The notes beneath the pieces are model-generated. The model was given only the letters and a program-made list of their open reading frames with translations. It had not been told where the DNA came from and made no database searches. A program made the translations under genes and the position numbers. Shown here in pieces: positions 9,025 through 17,370 of a DNA stretch of 64,000 bases (the first letter of the stretch is position 1; every line of letters begins with the position of its first letter). Source of the DNA: Enteractinococcus fodinae (GTDB lineage Bacteria; Actinomycetota; Actinomycetes; Actinomycetales; Micrococcaceae); contig NZ_JAVDYJ010000001.1 in assembly GCF_031458395.1 (NCBI RefSeq), positions 2,418,001 through 2,482,000 on the forward strand, given 5' to 3'.

Positions 9025-10212
9025 TCATCGATTTTTGACGCTACTGCCTTCACTATAATAATGCGCTAGTTGTCGCAAAACATTTTCTTTATCAAAGTAC
9101 TTGTGGACAAACATAACGCCTGCCTCCCCCATTGTTCGGCGCAGTTGGGGACTTTCAATAAGCTTCTCGAGTGCAGCACCTAATTCAGTATGACTTCGGG
9201 CTGCCACTTGAATACCGGTATGGCCGTCAACGCTTGCATCCCGAGCTCCTGTAGCCCGAGTCGAAACAGTGGGCAGCCCTAAAGCGCCTGCTTCGAGAAG
9301 CGCGTTGCCCATACCTTCTCTGTACGTCGGGAGAGCCAATATGTCCATTAGAGAATAGTAGTTTTCTATATCCTCAACATGACCAACCAAGACGGGGCTT
9401 CGGTTTCCGGTCAATCCCGCTTGCCTCCAAGGAGCGACGCCCTCTTTCAGCTCAGTTGACCCGATCACCAACAGCTGGTGGGGAACTCCTCGATCGTGTA
9501 GCATACGGCTGGCTGCCGCCAGCTCAAAGACGCCCTTATCCCTAGTAATTCGCCCGACAAACCCTACCACCGGCACCCCAGGCACAAGGCCAAGATTCTC
9601 CCGGAGGGCTCGGACAGTGTTAGAGTTTTTGCGCGCTGGATTGAATATATTCAGGTCTACACCGTTGGAGCTGCCCCGTCCTAGGGTAGTTATCTTATTT
9701 GGAGATACAAGGCCAAGGCGCACAGCTTCATCACGAAGGCTCGGGCTATCTGCCAAGACATCTGTCGCTGCTGCACAAGTCAGTTTCTCTATAAACCTTA
9801 ACAGCCTCAGTTTAAGTCCAGACTCTGTTTCGAGCCTAAGACCCCGCAAGTGATAAGTTCGTTTAGGTATACGCGTGGCGAAAGCACCGAGCATTCCCAA
9901 TAAGCCAGCTTTAGGCGTACCGGAGCTCACCACATCCGGTTTCAATATAAGGAAGAGACGCATCCAGCTAATTAGTGCCTTCAGATCCTGCGCAGGTGAA
10001 GGCTCTCGTGACATATTAATCTTATGCCAGGTGACATTCTTATTTAAGGATTGACCTTCGCCCCCCTGTGAGGAGGATACTAGATGAACGTCCCACCCTA
10101 ATGAGGCCAAATAATCTCCCACTCCCCGCAAGAATTTCAATGAGCGGAAGGAAGTAACGCCAAGAACTATTCTGGGTTTTCCTTTTTCCCTATCCAATTC
10201 ATCTAACCTCAT
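9025..10212 (-). CDS. Glycosyltransferase family 4 (CapM/PglA-like)
   Basis: The protein has about 395 residues from ATG 10212, which matches the domain start ('KPRIVLGVTSFRSLKFLRG'); an upstream GTG at 10269 would add 19 residues but has no Shine-Dalgarno sequence. The pattern 'VVSSGTPKAGLLGMLGA' near residue 100 and 'VVGFVGRITRDKGVFELA' with 'LPTYREGMGNALLEAGALG' in the donor domain match GT4 enzymes of capsule and O-antigen clusters that add the second sugar, often an N-acetylhexosamine, to the lipid-linked primer sugar. It lies next to the pglD/pglC/pglE/pglF-like set, which fits that second step. Specificity is inferred, not shown. Confidence 0.85.
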   Translation of the reverse strand: MRLDELDREKGKPRIVLGVTSFRSLKFLRGVGDYLASLGWDVHLVSSSQGGEGQSLNKNVTWHKINMSREPSPAQDLKALISWMRLFLILKPDVVSSGTPKAGLLGMLGAFATRIPKRTYHLRGLRLETESGLKLRLLRFIEKLTCAAATDVLADSPSLRDEAVRLGLVSPNKITTLGRGSSNGVDLNIFNPARKNSNTVRALRENLGLVPGVPVVGFVGRITRDKGVFELAAASRMLHDRGVPHQLLVIGSTELKEGVAPWRQAGLTGNRSPVLVGHVEDIENYYSLMDILALPTYREGMGNALLEAGALGLPTVSTRATGARDASVDGHTGIQVAARSHTELGAALEKLIESPQLRRTMGEAGVMFVHKYFDKENVLRQLAHYYSEGSSVKNR

Positions 10213-10269
10213 ACCACTTCGCTCTCCGGATCTAATCTCACTTAGCCTCAACCATGCACAATTTCTCAC

Positions 10270-10660
10270 TACACGTCTTCGAAGTCGTCACGCCTGCGCC
10301 GCCCCTAGATACTAGTATTCTCGTTCTCTCGAGACCTGCCCGCTAGCATGGTTAAGATTCAGGCACCGCTGTTCAAACAAGACCGACCTATTGAGTACTG
10401 CGTGGGGCTCCCGGGCAAGCCAGACTTAATGTAGCATGCCAGATAGGAGCCGAGACGGCTTACTTCCATAGTGGTCAGGGCTCACATAAGCCTATTTTCA
10501 TCGTTCTAATGCTAGTCCACAGAATTTTGGTGGTAAGAAAACTTGCCTGCCAGACTCTCTACCCATCTAGTCAATTCGTTATCCGTTCCCAGCTACCTCA
10601 CCTCACAGTTAGATACCCGTTAGCGCCGAATTGTTCGTTCTACCCGGTACTGCAATCTTG
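10270..10660. other. Spacer between glycosyltransferase and PglD-like gene
   Basis: There are 391 bp without a supported gene. Plus-strand open frames entering from the pglD-like gene are antisense shadows. No hairpin or T-run that would make a clear terminator was found, so read-through from the upstream operon is possible. Confidence 0.4.
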
Positions 10661-11317
10661 TCATGTACCCGCGGGACTCTTCGGTCTTACAAGGGCCTTC
10701 GCAGGGTTGCCGACCACCGTAGTACCCGCGCCTACATCGCGTGTTACGACAGCCCCTGCTCCCACGACAGATCCGTCCTCGATTCTCAGAGACGGCAGAA
10801 TCGCAGCGCTGCCACCTACGAAGGCTTTTCGGCCCAGAGTAACGCCTCCCATGACATTCACGAGAGGGCTGAGGGTACTGTATTCACCTAGCCTGCTGTC
10901 GTGACCCACAGAGCAGTTCTTATTGAGATGGCTATGATTGTCTATGATGACGTCCGGATCTATTACGACCCCAGGACAGATCACCACACCAGCACCAATA
11001 ACCGCACTAGGGGCTACAACTGCTTGATCAGCTACGAAGGTATGATACTTTACATCACGCTCTTCTAAGTTAGCTACAATTTCCATTTTTGCACGTGGAG
11101 ATCCCACTGCAATTAACAAAACATCGTTTCTCTCAGGTATGTAGTTGCCAACCGTATCGATTACAGAGGCTTGAGGTGTTATAGGCCCAGGGTTATCATC
11201 TATAAAAACTACCTCAGCAATCCCAGTGTCTTGGCAGTGCTTTGGCGACAGTCCAACCCACTCGTAAACTGCCCTGCCGAAGCCCCCAGCTCCAACTATC
11301 ACTAATCGCAAAGACAT
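10661..11317 (-). CDS. pglD: PglD/NeuD-type sugar O/N-acetyltransferase
   Basis: The product of about 218 residues starts 'MSLRLVIVGAGGFGRAVYEW', a Rossmann-like N-terminal domain with G-x-G-x-x-G that binds the UDP-sugar. It is followed by a left-handed beta-helix made of hexapeptide repeats ('APSAVIGAGVVICPGVVIDP', 'GVTLGRKAFVGGSAAILPSL'), ending 'VVGNPAKALVRP'. PglD acetylates the 4-amino group of UDP-4-amino-sugars. His in the 'NCSVGHDSRLGEY' segment is a plausible catalytic base. The start at 11317 is chosen because AGGAG lies about 9 nt upstream and it follows the sugar-transferase stop by 1 nt; a longer frame to 11392 overlaps that gene and lacks domain support. Confidence 0.85.
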   Translation of the reverse strand: MSLRLVIVGAGGFGRAVYEWVGLSPKHCQDTGIAEVVFIDDNPGPITPQASVIDTVGNYIPERNDVLLIAVGSPRAKMEIVANLEERDVKYHTFVADQAVVAPSAVIGAGVVICPGVVIDPDVIIDNHSHLNKNCSVGHDSRLGEYSTLSPLVNVMGGVTLGRKAFVGGSAAILPSLRIEDGSVVGAGAVVTRDVGAGTTVVGNPAKALVRPKSPAGT

Positions 11318-11318
11318 C

Positions 11319-11987
11319 TCAGCGCTGCTCCTGACTTGACTGCACAGGTATTTGTGCTTCAGAATCCGGTGAGCTCCCCCAAAAATAGTCACCTACTACA
11401 GCACCCTCTGCTGTAATCCCCTCACGCTTTATAGCCACGAATACTGTCTTTAGAATGATTTTGATGTCTAAAAGCAACGATCGATTATCCACATACTCGA
11501 CGTCGAGTTTAAACCGTTCTGACCAGCTCAGTTCGTTACGTCCCTGAATTTGCGCGAGGCCAGTGACACCAGGCTTTACCTCATGTCGCCGTGCCTGATC
11601 ATCTGTATATCTCTCCAGATATTCAACCCGCAATGGACGAGGACCTACCAGACTCATATCACCCCTAAGAACGTTATACAGTGATGGCAATTCATCCAGA
11701 CTTGTAGCACGCAGTTTCGAGCCGAAGGGAGTCATTCGATCTTCGTTCGCTACCCGCCCCACACTCTCATCAACGTTTAACATGCTGCGAAATTTGTAGA
11801 GCGTGAAGATTTCACCATTTAAACCCGGTCTGTCTTGTCTAAAGATGACTGGCGTTCCAAGTTTCATTCTCACTGCAACCCCAACTGCCCCTATTATCGG
11901 CGAGAGAGCCACAAGCGCGGCTGCTGAACTGACTATGTCCAAACCACGCTTCACCGAGGCGTAAAATCTTCGGTATACCTTCATCAC
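11319..11987 (-). CDS. pglC: Initiating sugar-1-phosphate transferase (PglC/WcaJ family)
   Basis: This 222-residue bacterial sugar transferase (PF02397) has one membrane-associated N-terminal helix ('ALVALSPIIGAVGVAVRM'), then 'TPVIFRQDRPGLNGE', 'TLYKFRSM', the catalytic D-E pair in 'SLDELPSLYNVLRGDMSLVG', 'PRPL' and 'VKPGVTGLAQIQGRN'. Its short length fits the monotopic PglC type rather than the longer WbaP type. It would load a UDP-activated sugar, probably the bacillosamine-like product of the neighbouring genes, onto undecaprenyl phosphate and start the repeat unit. Its start overlaps the aminotransferase stop (ATGATGA region), indicating translational coupling. Confidence 0.88.
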   Translation of the reverse strand: MMKVYRRFYASVKRGLDIVSSAAALVALSPIIGAVGVAVRMKLGTPVIFRQDRPGLNGEIFTLYKFRSMLNVDESVGRVANEDRMTPFGSKLRATSLDELPSLYNVLRGDMSLVGPRPLRVEYLERYTDDQARRHEVKPGVTGLAQIQGRNELSWSERFKLDVEYVDNRSLLLDIKIILKTVFVAIKREGITAEGAVVGDYFWGSSPDSEAQIPVQSSQEQR

Positions 11988-13114
11988 GCAGTCTCCATCT
12001 TTTCTTGCAAAGTTGACAGCACGTGTGCGAATTGGGTCCTTGTCATTTCCGACCCGCTAGGTAACGTAACACCTCTATGAAATAGTTTCTCGGAAGTTCC
12101 GGTTATAAGCCCCGGCATCGTTTCGAAGACTGGTTGCAGGTGCATAGGTTTCCATAATGGTCGAGACTCAATGTTTGCTGACTCCAGCTCCGCTTGTATT
12201 TTTTTTGCAGTGACCGGAGCGACATGCGGATCTACAATGATAGAAGTCAACCAACAGTTATCTTCACTATCTTCCTGCCCAAAGATTTCAATGCCAGGAA
12301 CATTGTCAAGAAACTGCCGATACCTGGTGCGCCACTCTCGTCGCCGTGTGATCATCTCATCGAGCCGGGTCAATTGCGCACAGCCGATGGCTGCCAGAAT
12401 ATTACTCATACGGTAGTTGTAACCGATATCGGCGTGTTCATAGTGCACCACGGGTTGTCGCGCTTGAGTCGATAAGTACCGTACATGGGACGCAATGGCC
12501 TCATCATCAGTCAGCAACATCCCTCCACCAGAAGTTGTCATAATCTTGTTCCCGTTAAAGGACAAGATTGCAGCGTTTCCAAAAGAGCCTGCCGGCCGAC
12601 CTGCATGTGAGGCACCCAGAGATTCTGCTGCATCAGCAAGAATCGGAACGTTAAATTCTTTACTGATCGCCTCGATGGCTGTGTAATCGGCCGCTTTGCC
12701 TAGCAGATCTACCGGTACAACCGCTGTTGCAGGTGTCCCCTGACTCGATAATTCTCCCAGTGCCTGACGAAGCAGGCCTGGATCCATGTTGCCAGTCACG
12801 GGATCGGAATCGATGAAGTATGGGGTGGCACCTGTGTACACAATTGCATTGGCGGTCGCTGCAAAAGTCATCGTGGACGTGACCACGATGTCCCCCGGCT
12901 TGACGCCAAGTGCCAGTAACCCTAGGTGCAAAGCAGCTGTTCCTGAGCTCAATGCGACTGCGTGTTCGACACCAATTCGAGCAGCCATTTCCTTTTCAAA
13001 AGCTTCGAGGTTTGGGCCCGCAGGCGCAACCCATCCGCTCTTCATCGCAGCTAAAACAGCTTGTTCCTCAAGCTCAGTAATATCGGGTCGCGAAAGGTAG
13101 ATTCTTTCGTTCAT
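11984..13114 (-). CDS. pglE: DegT/DnrJ/EryC1 aminotransferase (PglE-like)
   Basis: This 376-residue PLP-dependent sugar aminotransferase starts 'MNERIYLSRPDITELEEQAV'. The sequence has 'ALSSGTAALHLGLLALGVKP' for cofactor phosphate binding, 'ILADAAESLGASHAGRPAG' with the Asp that contacts the pyridine ring, and the Schiff-base lysine in 'LSFNGNKIMTTSGGGML'. PglE-type enzymes aminate a UDP-4-keto-6-deoxy sugar to the 4-amino sugar. Gene order between dehydratase and initiating transferase, with 4-nt overlaps on both sides, places it as the second step of a bacillosamine-like pathway. Confidence 0.88.
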   Translation of the reverse strand: MNERIYLSRPDITELEEQAVLAAMKSGWVAPAGPNLEAFEKEMAARIGVEHAVALSSGTAALHLGLLALGVKPGDIVVTSTMTFAATANAIVYTGATPYFIDSDPVTGNMDPGLLRQALGELSSQGTPATAVVPVDLLGKAADYTAIEAISKEFNVPILADAAESLGASHAGRPAGSFGNAAILSFNGNKIMTTSGGGMLLTDDEAIASHVRYLSTQARQPVVHYEHADIGYNYRMSNILAAIGCAQLTRLDEMITRRREWRTRYRQFLDNVPGIEIFGQEDSEDNCWLTSIIVDPHVAPVTAKKIQAELESANIESRPLWKPMHLQPVFETMPGLITGTSEKLFHRGVTLPSGSEMTRTQFAHVLSTLQEKMETA

Positions 13115-14910
13115 CGGATAACTGCACCTTTCTCGTGTTCCATTCGGTCAAGCCAGACCTGCAGGTCCATATTTTCCGGTGACAGACTGCCCACCGTTGC
13201 ATGAGAGATTTGTTGATGGAACGGGCGTTCAAGATCTTCATTTGCCCCTACGAGCTCTTCGTGGAGTTTTTCGCCTTCACGAAGCCCCGTGTATACGATT
13301 TCGATGTCTTTGCCCGAAATTGCAATCATTCGTTTGGCTATATCTAATATTTTGATTGGCTCCCCCATGTCAAGGATGAGCACTTCCCCTGCACGGCCGA
13401 TCCCGCCAGCTTGAATAACTAGTTGGCACGCTTCAGGAATGGTCATGAAGTAACGAGTTACTTCTGGGTGCGTCACGGTTACTGGTCCGCCGTTTTCTAT
13501 CAATCGCTCAAACGTCGGCAGCATGGAGCCTCGACTACCGATGACGTTGCCAAACCTCACGGACAGATACGGTCTTCCGGTTTCTTTCGCTGCCCACGCG
13601 GTGATCTTCTCTGCCACCCGCTTGGAATGACCAAGCGCACTGGTAGGGTTGGCCGCTTTATCAGTTGATATATTCACAAATGTCTCAACACCACTGGCCA
13701 TGGCGGCTTGAACGACATTGCGTGTCCCTAACACGTTGGTTTTCCAAGCTTCCTCCGGATACTTCTCTAACATGGGCAAGTGTTTGAGCGCCGCAGCATG
13801 AAACACAACTTCGGGTTGATGGGAGGCAAATACTTGGCGCATCAGTTCGGTTTCACGGATATCAGCCAACACAATGTCTTCACCATCGAGCAGGCCATTC
13901 CCCTGAAGCCTGATCTGTGCTTCCTGAAGCGAGGTTTCATCCCGATCAAGCATGATGAGTTCGGTTGGACCAAATTTCGCGAGTTGAACGCACAGCTCAG
14001 AACCAATCGACCCGCCAGCACCTGTCACAAGGACTTTTTTACCGGTGATGAAGCCGGCTATCTCTTCAACGTTAGTATCTACGGAAGTCCGTCCGATGAG
14101 GTCCTCGATAGACACAGATCGGAGATCCTGTACTCCGATCGGGCCTTCCATCAGCCGTTGGACAGTTGGAGTTTTCAAAACGCGTAGACCAGCAGCATTT
14201 CCGGCGTCCGTGAGTTCCCCTAAAAATTCCGGAGAAACGTTGGAAATGGCCACGACGAGCACTTTGGCGCGCGTTTGTTTGGCGACTTGTTCTATGTCAT
14301 CCGAGGTCCCCAACACAGGTACGCCATGTAACCGCAGTCGGCGCTTGGTGATGTCATCATCAATGAGACCTACGGCTCTCAATGGTGAATCTGGATCATT
14401 CATGATGGTGCGCACCGTTATCTCACCAGCTTGTCCTGCACCAACCACAAGCGCGGGGGTCGCGGCGCCGGCAGGTAGCCGAGCTCGGTCGATACTCAAG
14501 CGGTAGAGGAAACGCAGCCCAAACATAATGACTACCGCTAGAGGGAACGCGAGGAGTGCCAAGCTCCGTGGTATTTCAGCTTGGAATCCAGTGAGAAGTA
14601 GGAAGACAGAAAATACCACGCTCGTTAGGAGCGCTGCTAGCGTGACGGTTCGTACTTCGTCCAGGGAGCCGTAGGCGTATTTACCTAAGTAAATGCCCAG
14701 CATTAACCCGACAAGTACAAAGAACCCCGCCATGACGACTGCTAACAGGACGGTGGATAGCCATTCGATGCGCCATGCATCGAACTCGTAGCGCAGAAAT
14801 AATGCAAGGAGCACCGAAACGAACCACGCTGAAGCGTCTGCAACAGCCATCAAAGCAGACTTCCACCTAGCGCGGCGAATACCCGATACATTGAAACGTG
14901 AATCACTCAT
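13111..14910 (-). CDS. pglF: Membrane-bound UDP-GlcNAc 4,6-dehydratase (PglF/CapD-like)
   Basis: This 599-residue protein has four or five N-terminal membrane helices (residues about 18-140), a first Rossmann-like domain ('LVVGAGQAGEITVR'), then a short-chain dehydrogenase-like catalytic domain with 'GKKVLVTGAGGSIGSELC' near residue 290, 'VVFHAAALKHLPMLEKYPEE' and 'NISTDKAANPTSALGHSKR'. The T-D-K triad in place of Y-x3-K is the signature of PglF-type retaining 4,6-dehydratases. It would convert UDP-GlcNAc to the 4-keto-6-deoxy sugar used by the next two enzymes. Start and stop overlap both neighbours by 4 nt. Confidence 0.9.
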   Translation of the reverse strand: MSDSRFNVSGIRRARWKSALMAVADASAWFVSVLLALFLRYEFDAWRIEWLSTVLLAVVMAGFFVLVGLMLGIYLGKYAYGSLDEVRTVTLAALLTSVVFSVFLLLTGFQAEIPRSLALLAFPLAVVIMFGLRFLYRLSIDRARLPAGAATPALVVGAGQAGEITVRTIMNDPDSPLRAVGLIDDDITKRRLRLHGVPVLGTSDDIEQVAKQTRAKVLVVAISNVSPEFLGELTDAGNAAGLRVLKTPTVQRLMEGPIGVQDLRSVSIEDLIGRTSVDTNVEEIAGFITGKKVLVTGAGGSIGSELCVQLAKFGPTELIMLDRDETSLQEAQIRLQGNGLLDGEDIVLADIRETELMRQVFASHQPEVVFHAAALKHLPMLEKYPEEAWKTNVLGTRNVVQAAMASGVETFVNISTDKAANPTSALGHSKRVAEKITAWAAKETGRPYLSVRFGNVIGSRGSMLPTFERLIENGGPVTVTHPEVTRYFMTIPEACQLVIQAGGIGRAGEVLILDMGEPIKILDIAKRMIAISGKDIEIVYTGLREGEKLHEELVGANEDLERPFHQQISHATVGSLSPENMDLQVWLDRMEHEKGAVIR

Positions 14911-15500
14911 ACGGCAGCTCGATTCAGATAAGTAACGATTCCACCTAAGGCACTCACGACCTGGTCCCTAGATTCTTTGTAGGTCTGCTTACTACGTCTG
15001 TAGGGGTCCACGACATCGTCGTCTTCAGGATCCTCGAACGATACAGCCAAACCACGGTTCACAGCCGCGGCTTCGACCAGTGCCTTCATGTTCTCCACGA
15101 GGTTGGCTGCCTCACTGAAAGCAATGTCCTCATCTGGAACGAGCTCAGCAATCCTTGCAAGCTCGCGAAGCGTGAAGGTTCTCCTGAGCGCACGGGGCGA
15201 TAATTTCACTGCTTCGCTACGGTGTTGCCGTTCCATTCCCAGGATGAGATCCGCGCTTTCAACATGCTGCAAGGCAAGCTGCTGAGCTCGATGCTCCTCT
15301 GGTGCTTCGACCCCGAGCTGAGTAGCGATCTCTTGTTGAATCTCGGGCATCTGATGCCCTACCAGTGCTTGGGTTCCTGCGCTGAGTGTTTTGATGGAAG
15401 GCGTATTGATCGATTGGTGCAATAGGAGTTCCGCCAGTGGAGAGCGGCAAACGTTTCCTGTGCAGACGAACAAGATCGTGAATTGCGGAGCGGAGCTCAT
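14907..15500 (-). CDS. Low-molecular-weight protein-tyrosine phosphatase (Wzb-like)
   Basis: This 197-residue protein begins with the P-loop 'LFVCTGNVCRSPLAELLL' (C-x5-R-S) and ends with the general-acid loop 'DPYRRSKQTYKE' (D-P-Y). These define low-molecular-weight PTPases. It overlaps the Wzc-like kinase stop by 4 nt, so it almost certainly dephosphorylates the tyrosine cluster of that kinase and cycles polymerisation and export. An insertion between the two motifs makes it longer than the usual ~150 residues, as is common in actinobacterial members. Confidence 0.9.
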   Translation of the reverse strand: MSSAPQFTILFVCTGNVCRSPLAELLLHQSINTPSIKTLSAGTQALVGHQMPEIQQEIATQLGVEAPEEHRAQQLALQHVESADLILGMERQHRSEAVKLSPRALRRTFTLRELARIAELVPDEDIAFSEAANLVENMKALVEAAAVNRGLAVSFEDPEDDDVVDPYRRSKQTYKESRDQVVSALGGIVTYLNRAAV

Positions 15501-16951
15501 CGTTTGAGTCCCCTAGTTGCTCGTCGCGAGCTCGCTTTCGCCTTGCGAGGCGGGGTGCGGTCTTGGGCAGTGAGAGTGACATCGTCTTCTTCATAGGCAT
15601 ACGAGTAGCTACCGTACATGTAACGGCCCGGTCCTTTGGCTGGCAGTCTCTTCGCCACGACGCCACGTAGTGGTACGTGCGCGGTCTCGAGTGTTTCAAC
15701 TGCTGCTTGCAAGCTTTGCTGATGAGTGGAACCCACGGCCGCTACGAGAATGACACCCTGAGTCTTAGCTCCGATGACCACCGCGTCGGTCACCAAAAGC
15801 ATAGGCGGTGCATCAACGATGACAACGTCCATGCTCTTAGAGAGGATCTCCAGTGTTTGCTGCATAGACTCAGAACCCAGAAGTTCAGAAGGGTTCGGTG
15901 GTACTTGCCCGGCTGGGAGAACATACAGTTCGGTTCGACCCCATCGTTGAAGGACGTCTGACAGGTCTGCTCTTCCGATCAGCACATCCGTTAGACCAAC
16001 GGCACCTTCAATGCCCATGTAGTTAGCGACACGTGGCTTACGTAAGTCGCCATCTACGAGCGCTACGCGCAGTCCGGTTTCAGCAAGTGCTACAGCTAGG
16101 TTCGTCGAAACAGTGGATTTACCTTCCCCAGGTGCTGCACTGGAAATGACGTAGGTCTTCGGTCCTTCGTCGACATCCAAGAACTGCAGGTTAGTGCGCA
16201 AGGTACGGAACGCTTCGGCACGTGGATGCTTGGGGTCGACATGGACGATGATGGGTTTCTTGTGAGCTTGCGGGTCATCAACAATTCGACCAAGGATCGG
16301 GGCATCAGTGATCGCTTCGATATCATCAAGCGAGCGGAGACGGGTATCGAGGACATACCGGAGGATGGCGACACCAACTCCGACAGCAAAGCCAAGTAGG
16401 AGCCCGAGTAGTAGGTTGACTGCGATTCGCGGGCTGACCGGATCGAACGGAGTGGCGGCCGATTGCACGGTGTTGATCTGTACGGGGCTATCGTCTGCGT
16501 CTCCCTGGCGAGATTCGAGCTCTTCTTCCACCAGGGTCTTCAGCTGAGCTCCAACTTCATTGGCGATCTCAGCGGCAAGCTCCGGGTCTTCATCCGTGAC
16601 CGTGATATTGAGCAGCGTCGAGTCAGCCGGGGCCGTAACGGTCACCTGTTCGGCCAGTTGAGCATCGGTCCGGTCGAGTTCTAGCTCTTCAGCAACCGGC
16701 GTCAAGACACTTTCGGTTGTAGCCAGTTCAGCGAAGGTCGCCATATTTTGTCGCGCGAAGTTCGACCCTTGCAGCAGGTCACCAGACGCTTGGGTGTCGG
16801 TTCGAACTGACACGTAAACTTTAGAGTGTGCTTCGTATGCGGGAGTTGTGAGATACGAGAGCGTCGCAGCTACTGCAACTCCGAGGAGTGTACTCCCTAG
16901 GATCAACACCCAATTGGCATACATAATACGCAGATAGTCGCGTAATTCCAC
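15497..16951 (-). CDS. Wzz/Wzc-type polysaccharide co-polymerase and BY-kinase
   Basis: The 484-residue protein combines a Wzz-like chain-length domain with two membrane helices (near residues 15-35 and 180-200) and a cytoplasmic tyrosine kinase domain. Walker A is in 'SSAAPGEGKSTVSTNLAVAL', the A' motif in 'LRVALVDGDLRKP' and Walker B in 'VVIVDAPPMLLVTDAVV'. A Tyr-rich cluster 'GRYMYGSYSYAYEEDD' follows near the C-terminus and is the expected autophosphorylation site. It would control chain length and export. It is the first gene of the minus-strand operon, with the promoter in the 16952-17370 gap opposite the LCP gene. Confidence 0.92.
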   Translation of the reverse strand: MELRDYLRIMYANWVLILGSTLLGVAVAATLSYLTTPAYEAHSKVYVSVRTDTQASGDLLQGSNFARQNMATFAELATTESVLTPVAEELELDRTDAQLAEQVTVTAPADSTLLNITVTDEDPELAAEIANEVGAQLKTLVEEELESRQGDADDSPVQINTVQSAATPFDPVSPRIAVNLLLGLLLGFAVGVGVAILRYVLDTRLRSLDDIEAITDAPILGRIVDDPQAHKKPIIVHVDPKHPRAEAFRTLRTNLQFLDVDEGPKTYVISSAAPGEGKSTVSTNLAVALAETGLRVALVDGDLRKPRVANYMGIEGAVGLTDVLIGRADLSDVLQRWGRTELYVLPAGQVPPNPSELLGSESMQQTLEILSKSMDVVIVDAPPMLLVTDAVVIGAKTQGVILVAAVGSTHQQSLQAAVETLETAHVPLRGVVAKRLPAKGPGRYMYGSYSYAYEEDDVTLTAQDRTPPRKAKASSRRATRGLKR

Positions 16952-17370
16952 GCACTTCTCCCCTACTGAATGGTTCTTCCGGAATCCTCATAGTACTACT
17001 AGGATTTTCAACCAGTTACAAACCGGACTGCATCGACAGGTTCTTCACCCCGAATTCACTAAGGGTTTCAGCACCTGTCATTTGTTCAATCTTTTACTGT
17101 TCCCTATATCACCACATCACTTCACCCCTAGTGAGGTTTATGACGACCTCGTGTGATGCCGGCCAGATAAGAGACGACACAGTTTATGTCTAGCAGTAAA
17201 TGCAGGTGTTATGCCCCTGCCTGAAGCCTCTCACCATGATACTGGCACAAACTATCTGCAATAGCACTTTTACAGTCGATAGTCAGAACTTGACATGCAG
17301 AACCTTCATACCCCTTCGCGGTTTATAGGCCAATTCATCGGAACTGCTAGAACGTTATATAGTATCTCGC
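16952..17370. promoter_or_regulatory. Divergent promoter region, Wzc operon / LCP gene
   Basis: This 419-bp AT-rich spacer lies between divergently transcribed genes. On the plus strand TATAGT (17358-17363) is followed by 7 nt and then the ATG of the LCP gene, with no Shine-Dalgarno sequence. That arrangement is typical of leaderless actinobacterial transcripts. A TTGACA at about 17290-17295 has no -10 at normal spacing. The minus-strand promoter for the kinase operon was not pinned down. Confidence 0.45.
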
